Below, in pieces: positions 8,602 to 17,872 of a DNA stretch of 64,000 nt. The position numbers and the translations under genes were made by a program. Each line of letters opens with the position of its first letter. Within the stretch, counting starts at the first letter, position 1. The stretch is from Pseudanabaena frigida (GTDB lineage Bacteria > Cyanobacteriota > Cyanobacteriia > Pseudanabaenales > Pseudanabaenaceae). The notes below the pieces were generated by a model. It was not told where the DNA came from. It searched no databases and saw nothing but the letters and a program-made list of their open reading frames with translations. Location: positions 234,261 to 298,260 of the forward strand of contig QBML01000005.1 of the NCBI GenBank assembly GCA_003242085.1, written 5' to 3'.

Positions 8602-8699
8602 AAAAGGCTTTGTTATTCTAGCGCGAAATGTGTAAATTTAAAATCAAAATTTTATAATTTATCTCCAGACCAGTAAACACAGGGTATTTGGGAATAAAC

Positions 8700-8839
8700 T
8701 ATAGCAATCCTAGATGAGATGCGAGCGGATTCGATACTTTGACAAGCTCAGTACATTGCTTTGCTCAGCCAAAGATTATTATCGTTACCTAAGCAAAGCT
8801 GAAGCTCAAGATTCTCACAAATATTTTAGGACTGCTATA
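8700..8839. repeat. Family C repeat (copy 1)
   Basis: Left end TATAGCAATCCTAGATGAGA, right end TATTTTAGGACTGCTATA. The ends are imperfect inverted repeats (TATAGCA(A/G)TCCTA). The interior contains GATACTTTGACAAGCTCAGT and GCTTTGCTCAGCCA, also seen in altered form at 9289-9409. It lies upstream of the 98-aa hypothetical gene. Confidence 0.55.
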
Positions 8840-8952
8840 CAGCTGTCGTAAAATTGGATGTAGCTAAGTGACGAAAATGCAATACTGATTGTTTAAGAGT
8901 TTGACTTAAAGTATTACTAGGTAGTTAAACAGCTTTCACTGCAACTATTAAT

Positions 8953-9249
8953 ATGGCGGACATTTCTTTCTCTGATAGAGACAAAATTATTGAAATCATT
9001 AATACATCAAGTCGGCTTAAGTATCTTCTAAAATTTACATATCAAATTTCTCTAGATGATATTGTCTCCATTCGGGTAGATGGTGACAACTTTAAAGTTG
9101 ATATCAATACTGAGACGACCATGTTTCGTTTTAAGCCACAAGGTTTGGAAGATGTAATTATGAAAAATCCAGAAACTGGTATCCTCCAATTGACATTCGA
9201 TCCAGCTTTAGCACAGGCGATTTATAACATTGTTGATGAATATGCGTAG
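8953..9249 (+). CDS. Small hypothetical protein, 98 aa
   Basis: Not recognised. It is an acidic soluble protein (MADISFSDRDKIIEIINTSS...QAIYNIVDEYA) with predicted alternating beta strands in the middle (FKVDINTETTMFRFKPQ) and helices at both ends. There are no signal peptide, membrane segment, Cys pairs or metal motifs. Its amino-acid composition and complete frame with ATG look like a real gene. It is isolated between two family C repeats, which may mark an insertion-prone spot. Confidence 0.65.
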   Translation: MADISFSDRDKIIEIINTSSRLKYLLKFTYQISLDDIVSIRVDGDNFKVDINTETTMFRFKPQGLEDVIMKNPETGILQLTFDPALAQAIYNIVDEYA

Positions 9250-9288
9250 TCATCTGACTCGCAACACGTTAACACAAAGGGAATTTTA

Positions 9289-9409
9289 CATCAGTCCTAA
9301 ACTATGCGCGAGAAGCTTGGGCTTCGACTTCGCTCAGCCAACAATTGTTATTGATGGCTTTATACATATAGATTGTTAAAGTGTTGAAGTCTCTTTAGGA
9401 TTGCTACAT
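9289..9409. repeat. Family C repeat (copy 2)
   Basis: Left end ACATCAGTCCTAAA, right end TTTAGGATTGCTAC, inverted relatives of the 8700-8839 ends. Interior CTTCGCTCAGCCAACAATTG resembles GCTTTGCTCAGCCAAAGATT of copy 1. The two copies bracket the 98-aa gene. Confidence 0.5.
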
Positions 9410-9486
9410 TGTTCGAGGTATTCTGTTGTGGAAATTATGCGAGTTTTGTATCACAACGAAACCATGTCCAGAAATCGATAGGAACC

Positions 9487-9843
9487 ATGAGTAAAGTTCT
9501 ACTGAATCTTATTGTCATTCGCTCAAGTAATATTGATGAATCTGCCGTTTTCTATCAACAAATTGGTTTGTCTCTCATCAAACACCAACATGGTAATGGT
9601 TTAGAGCATTTTACTAGCAATTTAGATGGTATCATCTTCGAGATTTATCCATTTATCACTGGATCGGCATCAGCATCTGCGACTCGGATAGGATTTCAAG
9701 TGACCTCTTTAGATGTAGTTGTCGGCGAACTTCAAAAACATGGCGCTTCAATTATTTCCCCGCCTAAAAACTCTCCTTGGGGAAGACGTGCAGTAGTCTC
9801 AGATCCAGATGGACATGTCGTGGAGTTAACGCAGATCGATTAA
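9487..9843 (+). CDS. VOC-superfamily protein
   Basis: A 118-aa one-module glyoxalase/bleomycin-resistance-like protein starting MSKVLLNLIVIRSSNIDESA. The fold-typical elements are YQQIGLSLIKHQHGNGLEHF, a central IGFQVTSLDVVVGELQKHGA, and the C-terminal AVVSDPDGHVVELTQ with the usual metal-ligand Glu. The frame is open back to 9409, but ATG 9487 has an AGGA just upstream and begins at the fold boundary. Its stop is 12 bp before the hydrolase gene, so the two are probably co-transcribed. Substrate unknown; it is only distantly similar to the VOC protein after purF. Confidence 0.85.
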   Translation: MSKVLLNLIVIRSSNIDESAVFYQQIGLSLIKHQHGNGLEHFTSNLDGIIFEIYPFITGSASASATRIGFQVTSLDVVVGELQKHGASIISPPKNSPWGRRAVVSDPDGHVVELTQID

Positions 9844-9855
9844 ATCTCAGGACTT

Positions 9856-10740
9856 ATGGAAAAATTCAATCTTTTCACAATATGGATATTTATTGTTAGT
9901 GTACTACTCGTAGTTTATATAGCTGTTTGTACATTTGTACTGATTCGTCAGAGGCAAATGATATTTACTCCAACCCACAGCTTTTCTGAAGTAACCCCAT
10001 CAATATTTAATCTAGAGTACGAAGAAGTTTGGATTCCAATTGATGAAAATTTTAAAACTCAAAATAAATTGCATGGATGGTTTATCCCTTCAGAAAAAGA
10101 GAATTTAGATAAAAGTGTGATTCTCTATCTTCATGGTGCTGGTGGCAATATCAGCGATCTTATCTATCTTCGGGACATTGCTCAACTTAAAAAACTAGGA
10201 TTTTCGATCTTTTTGTTTGACTATAGAGGTTATGGTCAGAGTGTAGGATCCTTTCCATCTGAGACAAGTATGTATACTGATGCTCAGATGGCTTTAAAAT
10301 ATTTGAGAGAACAGAAGAGCATTCCTCTAAATAACATTTACTTGTTTGGTGTATCTTTGGGCGGAGCAGTAGCAATCGATTTAGCACTAAAAGAGCAAAA
10401 TATAGCAGGACTGATAGTAGTTAGTTCCTTTTCCTCTATGCAAGATGAGATACTTCATTTAGGCTATAGAATATTTCCAATTGAGCTAATTCTGAACCAA
10501 AAGTTCGAATCTATTAGAAAAGTTAGATCTTTAAAAACTCCAGTCATTTTCATTCATGGTACTTCTGATACATTTAACCCAGCTATTATGAGCCAGAAGC
10601 TTTATGATGCAGCGCCTAATCCTAAACAACTACTTCTAATTGATGGCTTTGGGCATAGCAATATTTCAGAAATGCTTGAAACTCCACAATTTAGGGATGA
10701 AATCCAAAAATTTATTCAAGATGTGAGTATAAATAACTAG
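9856..10740 (+). CDS. Alpha/beta hydrolase, membrane-anchored (BEM46/Abhd13-like)
   Basis: A 294-aa protein. An N-terminal membrane anchor (IWIFIVSVLLVVYIAVCTFV, residues 9-28) is followed by an alpha/beta hydrolase fold. Visible elements are the oxyanion region LYLHGAGGNISDL, the strand FLFDYRGYGQSVGSFPSE, the nucleophile elbow GVSLGGAVA (Ser in GxSxG), the acid in FIHGTSDTFNP and the catalytic His in DGFGHSNI. All three triad residues are present, so it should be active, probably as an esterase or lipase; the substrate cannot be told. It lies downstream of the VOC gene as a likely second cistron. Confidence 0.88.
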   Translation: MEKFNLFTIWIFIVSVLLVVYIAVCTFVLIRQRQMIFTPTHSFSEVTPSIFNLEYEEVWIPIDENFKTQNKLHGWFIPSEKENLDKSVILYLHGAGGNISDLIYLRDIAQLKKLGFSIFLFDYRGYGQSVGSFPSETSMYTDAQMALKYLREQKSIPLNNIYLFGVSLGGAVAIDLALKEQNIAGLIVVSSFSSMQDEILHLGYRIFPIELILNQKFESIRKVRSLKTPVIFIHGTSDTFNPAIMSQKLYDAAPNPKQLLLIDGFGHSNISEMLETPQFRDEIQKFIQDVSINN

Positions 10741-10761
10741 AATAGATAGGGGTATGTCAGT

Positions 10762-10863
10762 TACAGCAATTATCGATCGAAAGAACCACAAGAAAAAAAT
10801 TGAAAACGTTGCCTTGCAATGCTTCCAACTTTTTTGGTTTGGGTTTGAGCGCAAAGCGCTGTA
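10762..10863. repeat. Family B repeat (copy 2)
   Basis: TACAGCAATTATCGATCG at the left and GAGCGCAAAGCGCTGTA at the right. The inner hairpin CAAGAAAAAAATTGAAAACG / GCTTCCAACTTTTTTGG is more decayed than in other copies. It lies just upstream of the ClC gene, so the gene's promoter must be within or beyond it. Confidence 0.65.
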
Positions 10864-10916
10864 AACTGCTTGAGTATTCGATGTAATGGGTTTTACACCA
10901 AGACTCAGTAACTTTT

Positions 10917-13550
10917 ATGGCTTCAGGAATACCTTTGTTATACAAATGGTTAAACCCGAAACGGCTAGCCATTTTAGAGGCTTGTTTAATTGGTTTAGTC
11001 GCAGGCTTAGCAGCAGTCCTACTAAAACTGGGCATTGGATGGTTAGGAGGGTGGCGTGTCCATATTGCTCATGAATTACCAGCATGGTTCGCATTGCCTG
11101 TAATTGGTTTGATCGGGGGATTTTTATCGGGATTTTTGATTGAGAAGTTTGCGACCGAGGCGGCAGGTAGTGGGATTCCTCAAGTCAAAGCTGCCTTGGG
11201 TTATGTCCCGATCGCCCTTAATTTGCGTGTTGCCGTAGTCAAATTGGCTAGTACGATCGTAGCGTTAGGCTCAGGACTAGCACTTGGTCGTCAGGGGCCA
11301 ACGGTACAGATCGGTGCTGCGATCGCAGGTCAGTTTAGCCAGTGGATTCCTAATTCGCCTGAATATCAGCGTCAACTGATTGCCGCAGGAGCCGCCGCAG
11401 GACTTGCCGCAGGATTTAATGCGCCGATCGCAGGCGTGTTATTTGTGATCGAAGAACTGCTACACGATGTTTCTAGTTTGACACTGGGAACGGCTATTCT
11501 TGCCTCATTTATTGGCGGTGTGGTTTCACGGATCTTGACAGGTCAAGGAATAAGCCAAGTTATTCCCAAAGTCCAATTTTCTGCCCAAGAAATTCCGTTT
11601 TTACTGTTGTTAGGGATTTTGGTGGGATTGTTTGCTGCCTTATTTAACAAAAGCGTTATTACCGTTACACGATGGAATCGTCAAACCTTCAGGATGGGAT
11701 TATCATGGCGGATTGCGATCGCAGGTTGTGTATCGGGAATGGCGATCGCGATTCTCCCGATAGACTTTCGCGATAGTTCGGGATTGCAGTTGTTTTTAGC
11801 AATGGGACAATCCGATTGGCAAATTACCGCAGGAGCTTTTGCAGTAAGATTTGTTCTCACACTGATTGCCTGTAGTGCTGAGACTCCTGGGGGACTATTT
11901 GTGCCTAGCTTGATTTTAGGAGCAGCGCTAGGTTCGCTAGTGGGGAATTTGGAACATGCATTATTGGGAATAGGAACTTTGGCAACTTATGCACTTTCAG
12001 GAATGGGAGCTTTTTTTGGTGCGGTGGCAAAAGTACCGATTACTGCCTTTGTGATTGTTTTTGAGATTACGATGGATTTCAATATTATTCTGCCATTGAT
12101 GATTACTAGTGTTGTTGCTTATCTCAGTGCGGAGAAGTATTCCCCTGGGTCTTTATATACCCATTTATTAGAACTGAAGGGAATTTATCTCCAAACGGAA
12201 GTAGTGACAGAAGGCTTGTGGGATGGACTGAGGGCTGCGGATGTTATGCAGAGGCAGGTGGAAACACTTCCTGAGTATCTGAGTGTTAATGAAGCGATGC
12301 AATCGTTTGCGCGATCGCGACATCGAGGATTTCCTGTCGTTGCTGATAATCATTTAGTCGGGATTATTACGCAAATGGATTTAGTTAAAGTTCAGGAAAG
12401 AAAGCTTTCTGGTGATACATCAATAGAAAAGATTATGACCCCAAAGCCAATTACAGTAAGTCCTGAAGAAAGTCTTTCTCAAGTTCTCTATCTACTTTCC
12501 TATTACAAACTCTCTCGACTACCCGTAATCGATCGCCACAAACTGGTGGGGATTATTACCCGTAGCGATATTTTGCGAGCACAGGCAAAACGCTTATGCG
12601 GGGTCAGTTCTCAAATCAATAAGCCATCATATCTTGTCTATCAGCAACGTGGCACAGCGACAGGTAAAGGACGAATTCTTCTTCCGATTAGCAATCCCCA
12701 AACTGCTCCTTATTTAATTGCCATTGGTTTAGCGATCGCCAAGGCGCGAAACTATGAACTAGAATGTCTGCATATTATCTCTTTATCCCAACATCTATCT
12801 TTATCTGAGACCTCAGTAGATTTAGCCCCTACTTTAGAATTATTTCAAGTGGCAACCAATGCTGCTGTAAGTAAACGAGTTTCTTTGCATACGCAGGTGC
12901 GCGTTGCCCATGACGTTGGTCAGGCGATTATAGAAGTAGCAGGTAATCGTCATAACGATCTGCTATTAATTGGCTGGCATGGGAATGGTAATGTCGCTTC
13001 GCCTGAGCGTATTTGGGGGGATACGGTTGATACGGTGGTTCGACAAGCGGATTGTGATGTGATGCTGGTTAAATTTAGCGATCGCTTGCAGAAGTTTAAT
13101 CCATTTAAACAAGAATTTAAAAAACCAAATATTTCCTTCGATCGCTGGTTGATTCCGATCTCTGGCGGGATAAACACTGAAAGTATGTTGATGCTTCTTC
13201 CTGCCTTAATTGCTCTTTCTCCCTATCCTGAAATCTATCTCTGTCAGGTCTTCTCTCCTGCTGATAAAGATTACGAATCTAGCCTATTAGAAAAGTATGC
13301 AGATTTCTTGTATAAATCTATTCGATTTTCCGTTGGGACGATCCCAATTTGCTCTAAATTGGTTGCTGATGCGATCGTCGATCTTGCCAATCAACAGAGA
13401 AGTGATGTAATTATGCTGGGAGCAAGCCATGAAGGAGCTTTGCAACAGATTGTTCACGGTAATATTCCTGAAGCGATCGCCCGCAATAGTGACAGAACGA
13501 TCATCATTTTCAGAAAAGCATCAACCTTTGACAATTCAAAACCCAAATAA
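10917..13550 (+). CDS. ClC-type chloride channel/transporter fused to CBS pair and two universal-stress domains
   Basis: An 877-aa protein. The ClC membrane core (about 15-410) has GSGIPQVK at 84-91, GRQGPTVQIG at 124-133, the inner-gate region GVLFVIEELLHD, and GGLFVPSLILG (GxFxP). A CBS pair follows (MQRQVETLPEYLSVNEAMQ to about 560), then two UspA-like domains (RILLPISNP near 590, DRWLIPISGG near 745, each with a GxxxxG-type end). At the position of the external gating glutamate of ClC-ec1 (GREGP) there is Gln126. The inner proton-glutamate pair (IEE) is kept. Anion movement across the inner membrane with nucleotide sensing by CBS/Usp is inferred. The last codons and TAA lie inside a family A palindrome. 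Confidence 0.92.
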   Translation: MASGIPLLYKWLNPKRLAILEACLIGLVAGLAAVLLKLGIGWLGGWRVHIAHELPAWFALPVIGLIGGFLSGFLIEKFATEAAGSGIPQVKAALGYVPIALNLRVAVVKLASTIVALGSGLALGRQGPTVQIGAAIAGQFSQWIPNSPEYQRQLIAAGAAAGLAAGFNAPIAGVLFVIEELLHDVSSLTLGTAILASFIGGVVSRILTGQGISQVIPKVQFSAQEIPFLLLLGILVGLFAALFNKSVITVTRWNRQTFRMGLSWRIAIAGCVSGMAIAILPIDFRDSSGLQLFLAMGQSDWQITAGAFAVRFVLTLIACSAETPGGLFVPSLILGAALGSLVGNLEHALLGIGTLATYALSGMGAFFGAVAKVPITAFVIVFEITMDFNIILPLMITSVVAYLSAEKYSPGSLYTHLLELKGIYLQTEVVTEGLWDGLRAADVMQRQVETLPEYLSVNEAMQSFARSRHRGFPVVADNHLVGIITQMDLVKVQERKLSGDTSIEKIMTPKPITVSPEESLSQVLYLLSYYKLSRLPVIDRHKLVGIITRSDILRAQAKRLCGVSSQINKPSYLVYQQRGTATGKGRILLPISNPQTAPYLIAIGLAIAKARNYELECLHIISLSQHLSLSETSVDLAPTLELFQVATNAAVSKRVSLHTQVRVAHDVGQAIIEVAGNRHNDLLLIGWHGNGNVASPERIWGDTVDTVVRQADCDVMLVKFSDRLQKFNPFKQEFKKPNISFDRWLIPISGGINTESMLMLLPALIALSPYPEIYLCQVFSPADKDYESSLLEKYADFLYKSIRFSVGTIPICSKLVADAIVDLANQQRSDVIMLGASHEGALQQIVHGNIPEAIARNSDRTIIIFRKASTFDNSKPK

Positions 13551-13592
13551 ATAGAGGCAGCGCTTCGCGCCGCCTCTATTTATTTGGGTTTT
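13538..13592. repeat. Family A palindrome containing the ClC stop codon
   Basis: AAAACCCAAATAAATAGAGG...CCTCTATTTATTTGGGTTTT with a GCAGCGCTTCGCGCCGC centre and one mismatch. The TAA at 13548-13550 that ends the ClC gene is part of the left arm. Its right flank is interrupted by a family B copy; the usual family A right flank (TATGTCCTAAGCAAAACTT) resumes at 13695. Confidence 0.75.
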
Positions 13593-13694
13593 ACAGAAAT
13601 TACCGATCAAACGAACTACAAGAAAAATTTTGAAAGCGTTGCTTTGCAAGGCTTTCAAAATTTTTCTTGTGTTGGGTTTAAGCGCAAAGAGCTA
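13592..13694. repeat. Family B repeat (copy 3), nested in family A
   Basis: TACAGAAATTACCGATCAAA at the left, an inner hairpin CAAGAAAAATTTTGAAAGC / GCTTTCAAAATTTTTCTTG, then TTGGGTTTAAGCGCAAAGAGCTA. It separates GGGTTTTA from TATGTCCTAAGC, which are contiguous in uninterrupted family A copies (for example 39248-39264). Confidence 0.72.
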
Positions 13695-13883
13695 TATGTC
13701 CTAAGCAAAACTTAGATTGCTATATATCGCCATGACAAACGGCAAAAAGAGCCATCGCCACTTTTTGTCGTGTCTTTTTGGGGTTTGTCATGGATTCGTG
13801 TCATCAGCTACAGTCGAGACATCATTATTAGCTCACAATACTTTCAATAGTCTATGGGTAGCGATCGCCATCGCGTAGAAACA

Positions 13884-15575
13884 ATGAAACCCCGCATTAT
13901 CGTCTGTGGTCTAGATAGAACGGGTTATAAAATTTTAAGCCTGCTAAAACAGCAAGGTTGTTTTGTCATTGGTATCCACGATCGACCTATTCATCAAAAT
14001 GATACGGAAATTGTTATTGGCGATTTGGCAGCGGCAGAGACTTTGCTAGCAGCAGGAATTAGAGATGCTCAGACATTAATTTTGGCGGGAGCCGATGAAG
14101 CTCGTAATCTCACGATTTTGATGCAAGCGCGGGTTCTCAATCCTCAAGTGAGGATCATTAATCGTTTGTTTAACTCAAGTTTAGGCGTGCGCTTGGATTT
14201 GACCTTGCCCAATCATTTGACCATGAGTGTGGCAGCGTTAGCTGCACCTGTATTTGCTTTTAGTGCGATGGGAAGTCAAGCGATCGGACAATTGCGACTA
14301 TTTAACCAAACTTGGCCGATTCACGAGGAATATATTGACGATCGCCATCCTTGGATTGGTAAACCTCTAGCGGAATTTTGGGAAGATCGCACGCGCATGT
14401 TGATTTACTATCTTCCCCATGATGAGAGCAAAGTCGATCTGGTAAGTGCTGTTCTGAATGGGCGGACTTTACAGTTTGGCGATCGCCTATTACTTGGTAC
14501 ACAGCCAAGTGTAAGAACTGCATCGCGTCCAATATTGCAAAAAATATCAAAGGTGTTCATGGGCTTACGCCACTTTCACGAGCATGGGAAAGCAGTTTTA
14601 TTCACAGCGATCGCCCTACTATTAACAATTTTTTCGGCGACGGTAGTGTATACCAGCTTTCAAATGAATATCTCCTTGGTAGATGCGCTCTATTTCTCAG
14701 TTGGTATGATTACAGGGGCGGGTGGAAATGAGCAAGTTGTCGAACATGCCAATGATAGTATCAAAATGTTTACGATCGTTATGATGTTGATTGGAACTGC
14801 GGTGATCGGTATTTTTTATGCGATTTTAAATGACTTTATTTTGGGTTCGCGTCTAAGGAACTTCTGGGATGCTGCCAGAGTTCCACAACGCAATCATATT
14901 GTGATTTGTGGTTTGGGAAGTGTCGGCGTGCAAACTGCTCTGCAATTAGTGAACTATGGTTACGAAGTTCTCGTTATTGAACGCGATCAGAATAATCGTT
15001 TTTTAGATACAGTGCGATCGCTAAATATCCCTGTTATTCATGGTGATGCAAGCTTGCCAACTACACTCAAAGCCGCCAATCTCGATAAAGCTGAAAGCTT
15101 ACTTGCGGTTACGAGTAATGATACTGCCAATCTAGAAATCGCTCTTAATGCTAAGGGAATTGCGCCGCGCTGTCGAGTTGTGGTGCGTTACGACGATCCA
15201 TATTACGCAGGTATGGCACAGGAAGTATTTGATTTTGAAGCTGTGCTTAGTCCACCTGAAATTGCTGCCCCCGCCTTTGCTTCTTCCGCGCTCGGTGGGC
15301 GTATTCTCGGTAATGGCATTGTCGCTGACAGTCTCTGGGTGGCGATCGCAACCATGATTACACCCAATCATCCGTTTTGCGGAAAGCCAGTTCAGGAGGC
15401 ATCAAGGACTGCGGATTTTGTTCCTCTTTACATTGAAACCGCCTGTCAAACCATTCACGGATGGAATTTACTGGAAGCCTCTCTCAGTGCAGGTGATATC
15501 CTCTATTTAACGATGCCAGCCGCTAAACTAGAGCAACTCTGGCGAGTTGCTCCATTTCAAGTTGCAGTTAGCTAA
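13884..15575 (+). CDS. Two-RCK ion-channel-like protein (TrkA-N / two-TM pore / TrkA-N)
   Basis: 563 aa from ATG 13884 (MKPRIIVCGL); an upstream in-frame ATG at 13854 is less likely because the Rossmann strand starts at once from 13884. Domain order: a first NAD-binding RCK domain (1-210, VCGLDRTGYK), a first membrane helix (238-257), a pore region (263-285, ALYFSVGMITGAGGNEQ), a second helix (296-318), and a second RCK domain (336-563, VICGLGSVGVQTALQL). This resembles a K+ channel with RCK gating rings on both sides. The filter reads GMITGAGGNE rather than TVGYG, so the conducted ion is uncertain. It is followed convergently by acs. Confidence 0.87.
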   Translation: MKPRIIVCGLDRTGYKILSLLKQQGCFVIGIHDRPIHQNDTEIVIGDLAAAETLLAAGIRDAQTLILAGADEARNLTILMQARVLNPQVRIINRLFNSSLGVRLDLTLPNHLTMSVAALAAPVFAFSAMGSQAIGQLRLFNQTWPIHEEYIDDRHPWIGKPLAEFWEDRTRMLIYYLPHDESKVDLVSAVLNGRTLQFGDRLLLGTQPSVRTASRPILQKISKVFMGLRHFHEHGKAVLFTAIALLLTIFSATVVYTSFQMNISLVDALYFSVGMITGAGGNEQVVEHANDSIKMFTIVMMLIGTAVIGIFYAILNDFILGSRLRNFWDAARVPQRNHIVICGLGSVGVQTALQLVNYGYEVLVIERDQNNRFLDTVRSLNIPVIHGDASLPTTLKAANLDKAESLLAVTSNDTANLEIALNAKGIAPRCRVVVRYDDPYYAGMAQEVFDFEAVLSPPEIAAPAFASSALGGRILGNGIVADSLWVAIATMITPNHPFCGKPVQEASRTADFVPLYIETACQTIHGWNLLEASLSAGDILYLTMPAAKLEQLWRVAPFQVAVS

Positions 15576-15591
15576 GCTTCTTTCTTGATTA

Positions 15592-15616
15592 GTCCCTCTC
15601 CCACTGGAAGAGGGAC
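15592..15616. terminator. Terminator hairpin between convergent genes
   Basis: GTCCCTCT / AGAGGGAC (15592-15599, 15609-15616) with loop CCCACTGGA. It lies 17 bp after the channel gene stop and 10 bp before the acs stop on the other strand, serving either direction, although the U-tracts are poor. Confidence 0.5.
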
Positions 15617-15625
15617 GAGGGCGTT

Positions 15626-17596
15626 TTAAGCTCCTTCTCTTAACTTATCGAGAATCGAACGATCTTCTAGGGTAGAAGTATCGCTGGTGATTTCTTGACC
15701 AGAAGCAAGCGATCGCAATAGGCGGCGCATGATTTTGCCCGATCGCGTTTTGGGTAAGGCCTCAGCAAAGCGAATCTCATTAGGACGAGCGATCGCCCCA
15801 ATTTCAGCGACAACGTGCTTTTTCAATTCCTTGGCTAGTTCTTCACTAGGCTGGCGATCGCCTTCGAGAATCACAAAGGCAAAGATATCCTCACCCTTAA
15901 GATCGTCAGGTTTACCAACCACAGCAGCTTCTGCTACCGCAGGATGGGAAACCAGTGCTGATTCGATTTCCATTGTGCCAAGACGATGACCAGCAACGTT
16001 AATTACATCATCGACACGTCCCATCACCCAATAGTAACCATCCTCATCTTTGCGAGCGCCATCTCCAGCAAAATAGACATATTTGCCATCTTGGGGCGGA
16101 ATATGTTCCCAGTAGCTCTTGCGGAAGCGATCGGGATCGCCGTAGACAGTACGCATCATTCCCGGCCAAGGATGACGCACCACCAAGTAGCCACCTTCAT
16201 TGGGTTCCGCAGGATTACCATCAAGATCGACAATGTCAGGAATAATCCCTGGGAATGGAAGCGTTGCCGATCCTGGTTTTGTAGGAATCGCACCTGGTAA
16301 AGCTGTAATCATGATTCCGCCTGTTTCCGTTTGCCACCATGTATCGACAATTGGACAACGGCTACCACCAATGACGCGGTGATACCACATCCAAGCTTCA
16401 GGATTAATTGGCTCACCGACAGTTCCCAATAAACGTAGCGAAGTAAGATCGCGAGTATTAGGATGATGTTCGCCCATTTTAATAAAGGAACGAATCGCAG
16501 TGGGAGCAGTATAGAAAACTGTCACCTGATACTTCTCAATTACATCCCAGAAACATCCGAGATTGGAAGCTCTAGGCGCTCCTTCATACATCAGCGTAGT
16601 TGCACCATTAGAGAGGGGACCATAGACAATATAACTATGTCCTGTAATCCAGCCGACATCAGCAGTACACCAATACACATCGGTATCTTTGAGGTCGAAA
16701 ATCCATTTAGTAGTCATGTGACTGTAGAGGTTATAGCCTGCCGTGGTATGCACAACTCCCTTCGGTTTGCCAGTACTTCCCGAAGTATAGAGAACGAAAA
16801 GCATATCTTCGCTTTCCATTGGTTCTGCTTCACATTTCGCCGAAACCCCTTGCTGTAAATCATGCCACCAATGATCGCGACCTGCGGTCATGTGGGTAGT
16901 TTGACCTGTGCGCTTGACTACGAGTACATCAGTTACGGAAGGTGCGGCTCCATTCTCTAGCGCTTTATCCACTTGGTCTTTCAATGGCACGATCGCATCT
17001 TTGCGCCATCCGCCATCAGCGGTAATTACTAGTTTTGCTTCGGCATCGACAAGACGATCGCGCAGGGCTTCAGCACTAAATCCTCCAAATACGACACCAT
17101 GTACTGCGCCAATTCTGGCACAGGCAAGCATGGCGATCGCTGCCTCTGGAATCATTGGCATGTAAATACCAACGCGATCGCCTTTTTGAACTCCTAATTG
17201 TTTGAGAGCATTGGCAAACTGGCAAACTTCGCGATGTAGTTGAGCATAGGTCAATGTCCGCGAATCACCATTTTCGCCTTCCCAAATTAAGGCTGCCTTG
17301 TTTTTGCGCCATGTCGTCAAGTGGCGATCGAGGCAGTTATAAGAAATGTTAATTTTACCCCCATCAAACCATTTCACCGATGGCGGCTGCCAATCGAGAA
17401 CGGTATGCCATTTCTCAAACCAATGTAATTCTTTGTTGGCTAGGTCTGCCCAAAAAGCACTAGGATCGGCTGCGGCGCGATCGTAAATTTGTTGATATTC
17501 TTCAAGGCTCTTAATATGGGCGGATTGTGAGAACTCGGTAGATGGTTCAAACAAGCGCTTTTCTTTCAAAATTGATTCAATCGTGGGCTGTGACAT
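15626..17596 (-). CDS. acs: Acetyl-CoA synthetase (AMP-forming)
   Basis: Activates acetate to acetyl-CoA via acetyl-AMP in the cytosol. It is 656 aa, the usual length. Motifs in order: P-loop-like [55 protein letters not shown], the hinge [20 protein letters not shown], and the C-terminal [12 protein letters not shown] with the catalytic lysine that is reversibly acetylated in this family. The ATG start at 17596 ([16 protein letters not shown]) fits. Single gene; no acetyltransferase or deacetylase partner is nearby. Confidence 0.97.
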   Translation of the reverse strand: MSQPTIESILKEKRLFEPSTEFSQSAHIKSLEEYQQIYDRAAADPSAFWADLANKELHWFEKWHTVLDWQPPSVKWFDGGKINISYNCLDRHLTTWRKNKAALIWEGENGDSRTLTYAQLHREVCQFANALKQLGVQKGDRVGIYMPMIPEAAIAMLACARIGAVHGVVFGGFSAEALRDRLVDAEAKLVITADGGWRKDAIVPLKDQVDKALENGAAPSVTDVLVVKRTGQTTHMTAGRDHWWHDLQQGVSAKCEAEPMESEDMLFVLYTSGSTGKPKGVVHTTAGYNLYSHMTTKWIFDLKDTDVYWCTADVGWITGHSYIVYGPLSNGATTLMYEGAPRASNLGCFWDVIEKYQVTVFYTAPTAIRSFIKMGEHHPNTRDLTSLRLLGTVGEPINPEAWMWYHRVIGGSRCPIVDTWWQTETGGIMITALPGAIPTKPGSATLPFPGIIPDIVDLDGNPAEPNEGGYLVVRHPWPGMMRTVYGDPDRFRKSYWEHIPPQDGKYVYFAGDGARKDEDGYYWVMGRVDDVINVAGHRLGTMEIESALVSHPAVAEAAVVGKPDDLKGEDIFAFVILEGDRQPSEELAKELKKHVVAEIGAIARPNEIRFAEALPKTRSGKIMRRLLRSLASGQEITSDTSTLEDRSILDKLREGA

Positions 17597-17720
17597 AAAT
17601 GTTATAAAAATTGATATTTATTAAGATTACTAGATCGTTCTCTGTTGCGGGTTTTAGTCGATTTTGTTATTTTACCGTGAGTTTTCAAGCTTAGCGATCG
17701 CCATTTCCTAATTAGCTCAA

Positions 17721-17857
17721 AGAAGAAAGGTATTGCTTTGCAATACCTTTCTTCTGGATCAAACGAGTCGCAAGAAAAATCTTGAAAGTGTTGCTTTGCA
17801 ACGCTTTCAAGATTTTTCTTGGTTTGGGGTGAAAGCGCTTTGCGCTTTCACCCCAAA
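17721..17857. repeat. Hairpin cluster with truncated family B copy
   Basis: Three perfect hairpins in a row. The first is AGAAGAAAGGTATTGC with loop TTT (17721-17755). The second is the family B core, CAAGAAAAATCTTGAAAG... to CTTG (17771-17821), without the usual TACAGC end. The third is TTTGGGGTGAAAGCGC with loop TTT (17823-17857). The last ends 15 bp from the stop of the RND permease gene and is a likely terminator for it. Confidence 0.7.
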
Positions 17858-17872
17858 AAGGAGAGATGGTAG

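Noticed and set aside
16463-16858. 131-codon plus-strand open frame antisense to acs
   Set aside because: A shadow of a well-supported gene; no ribosome binding site or domain.
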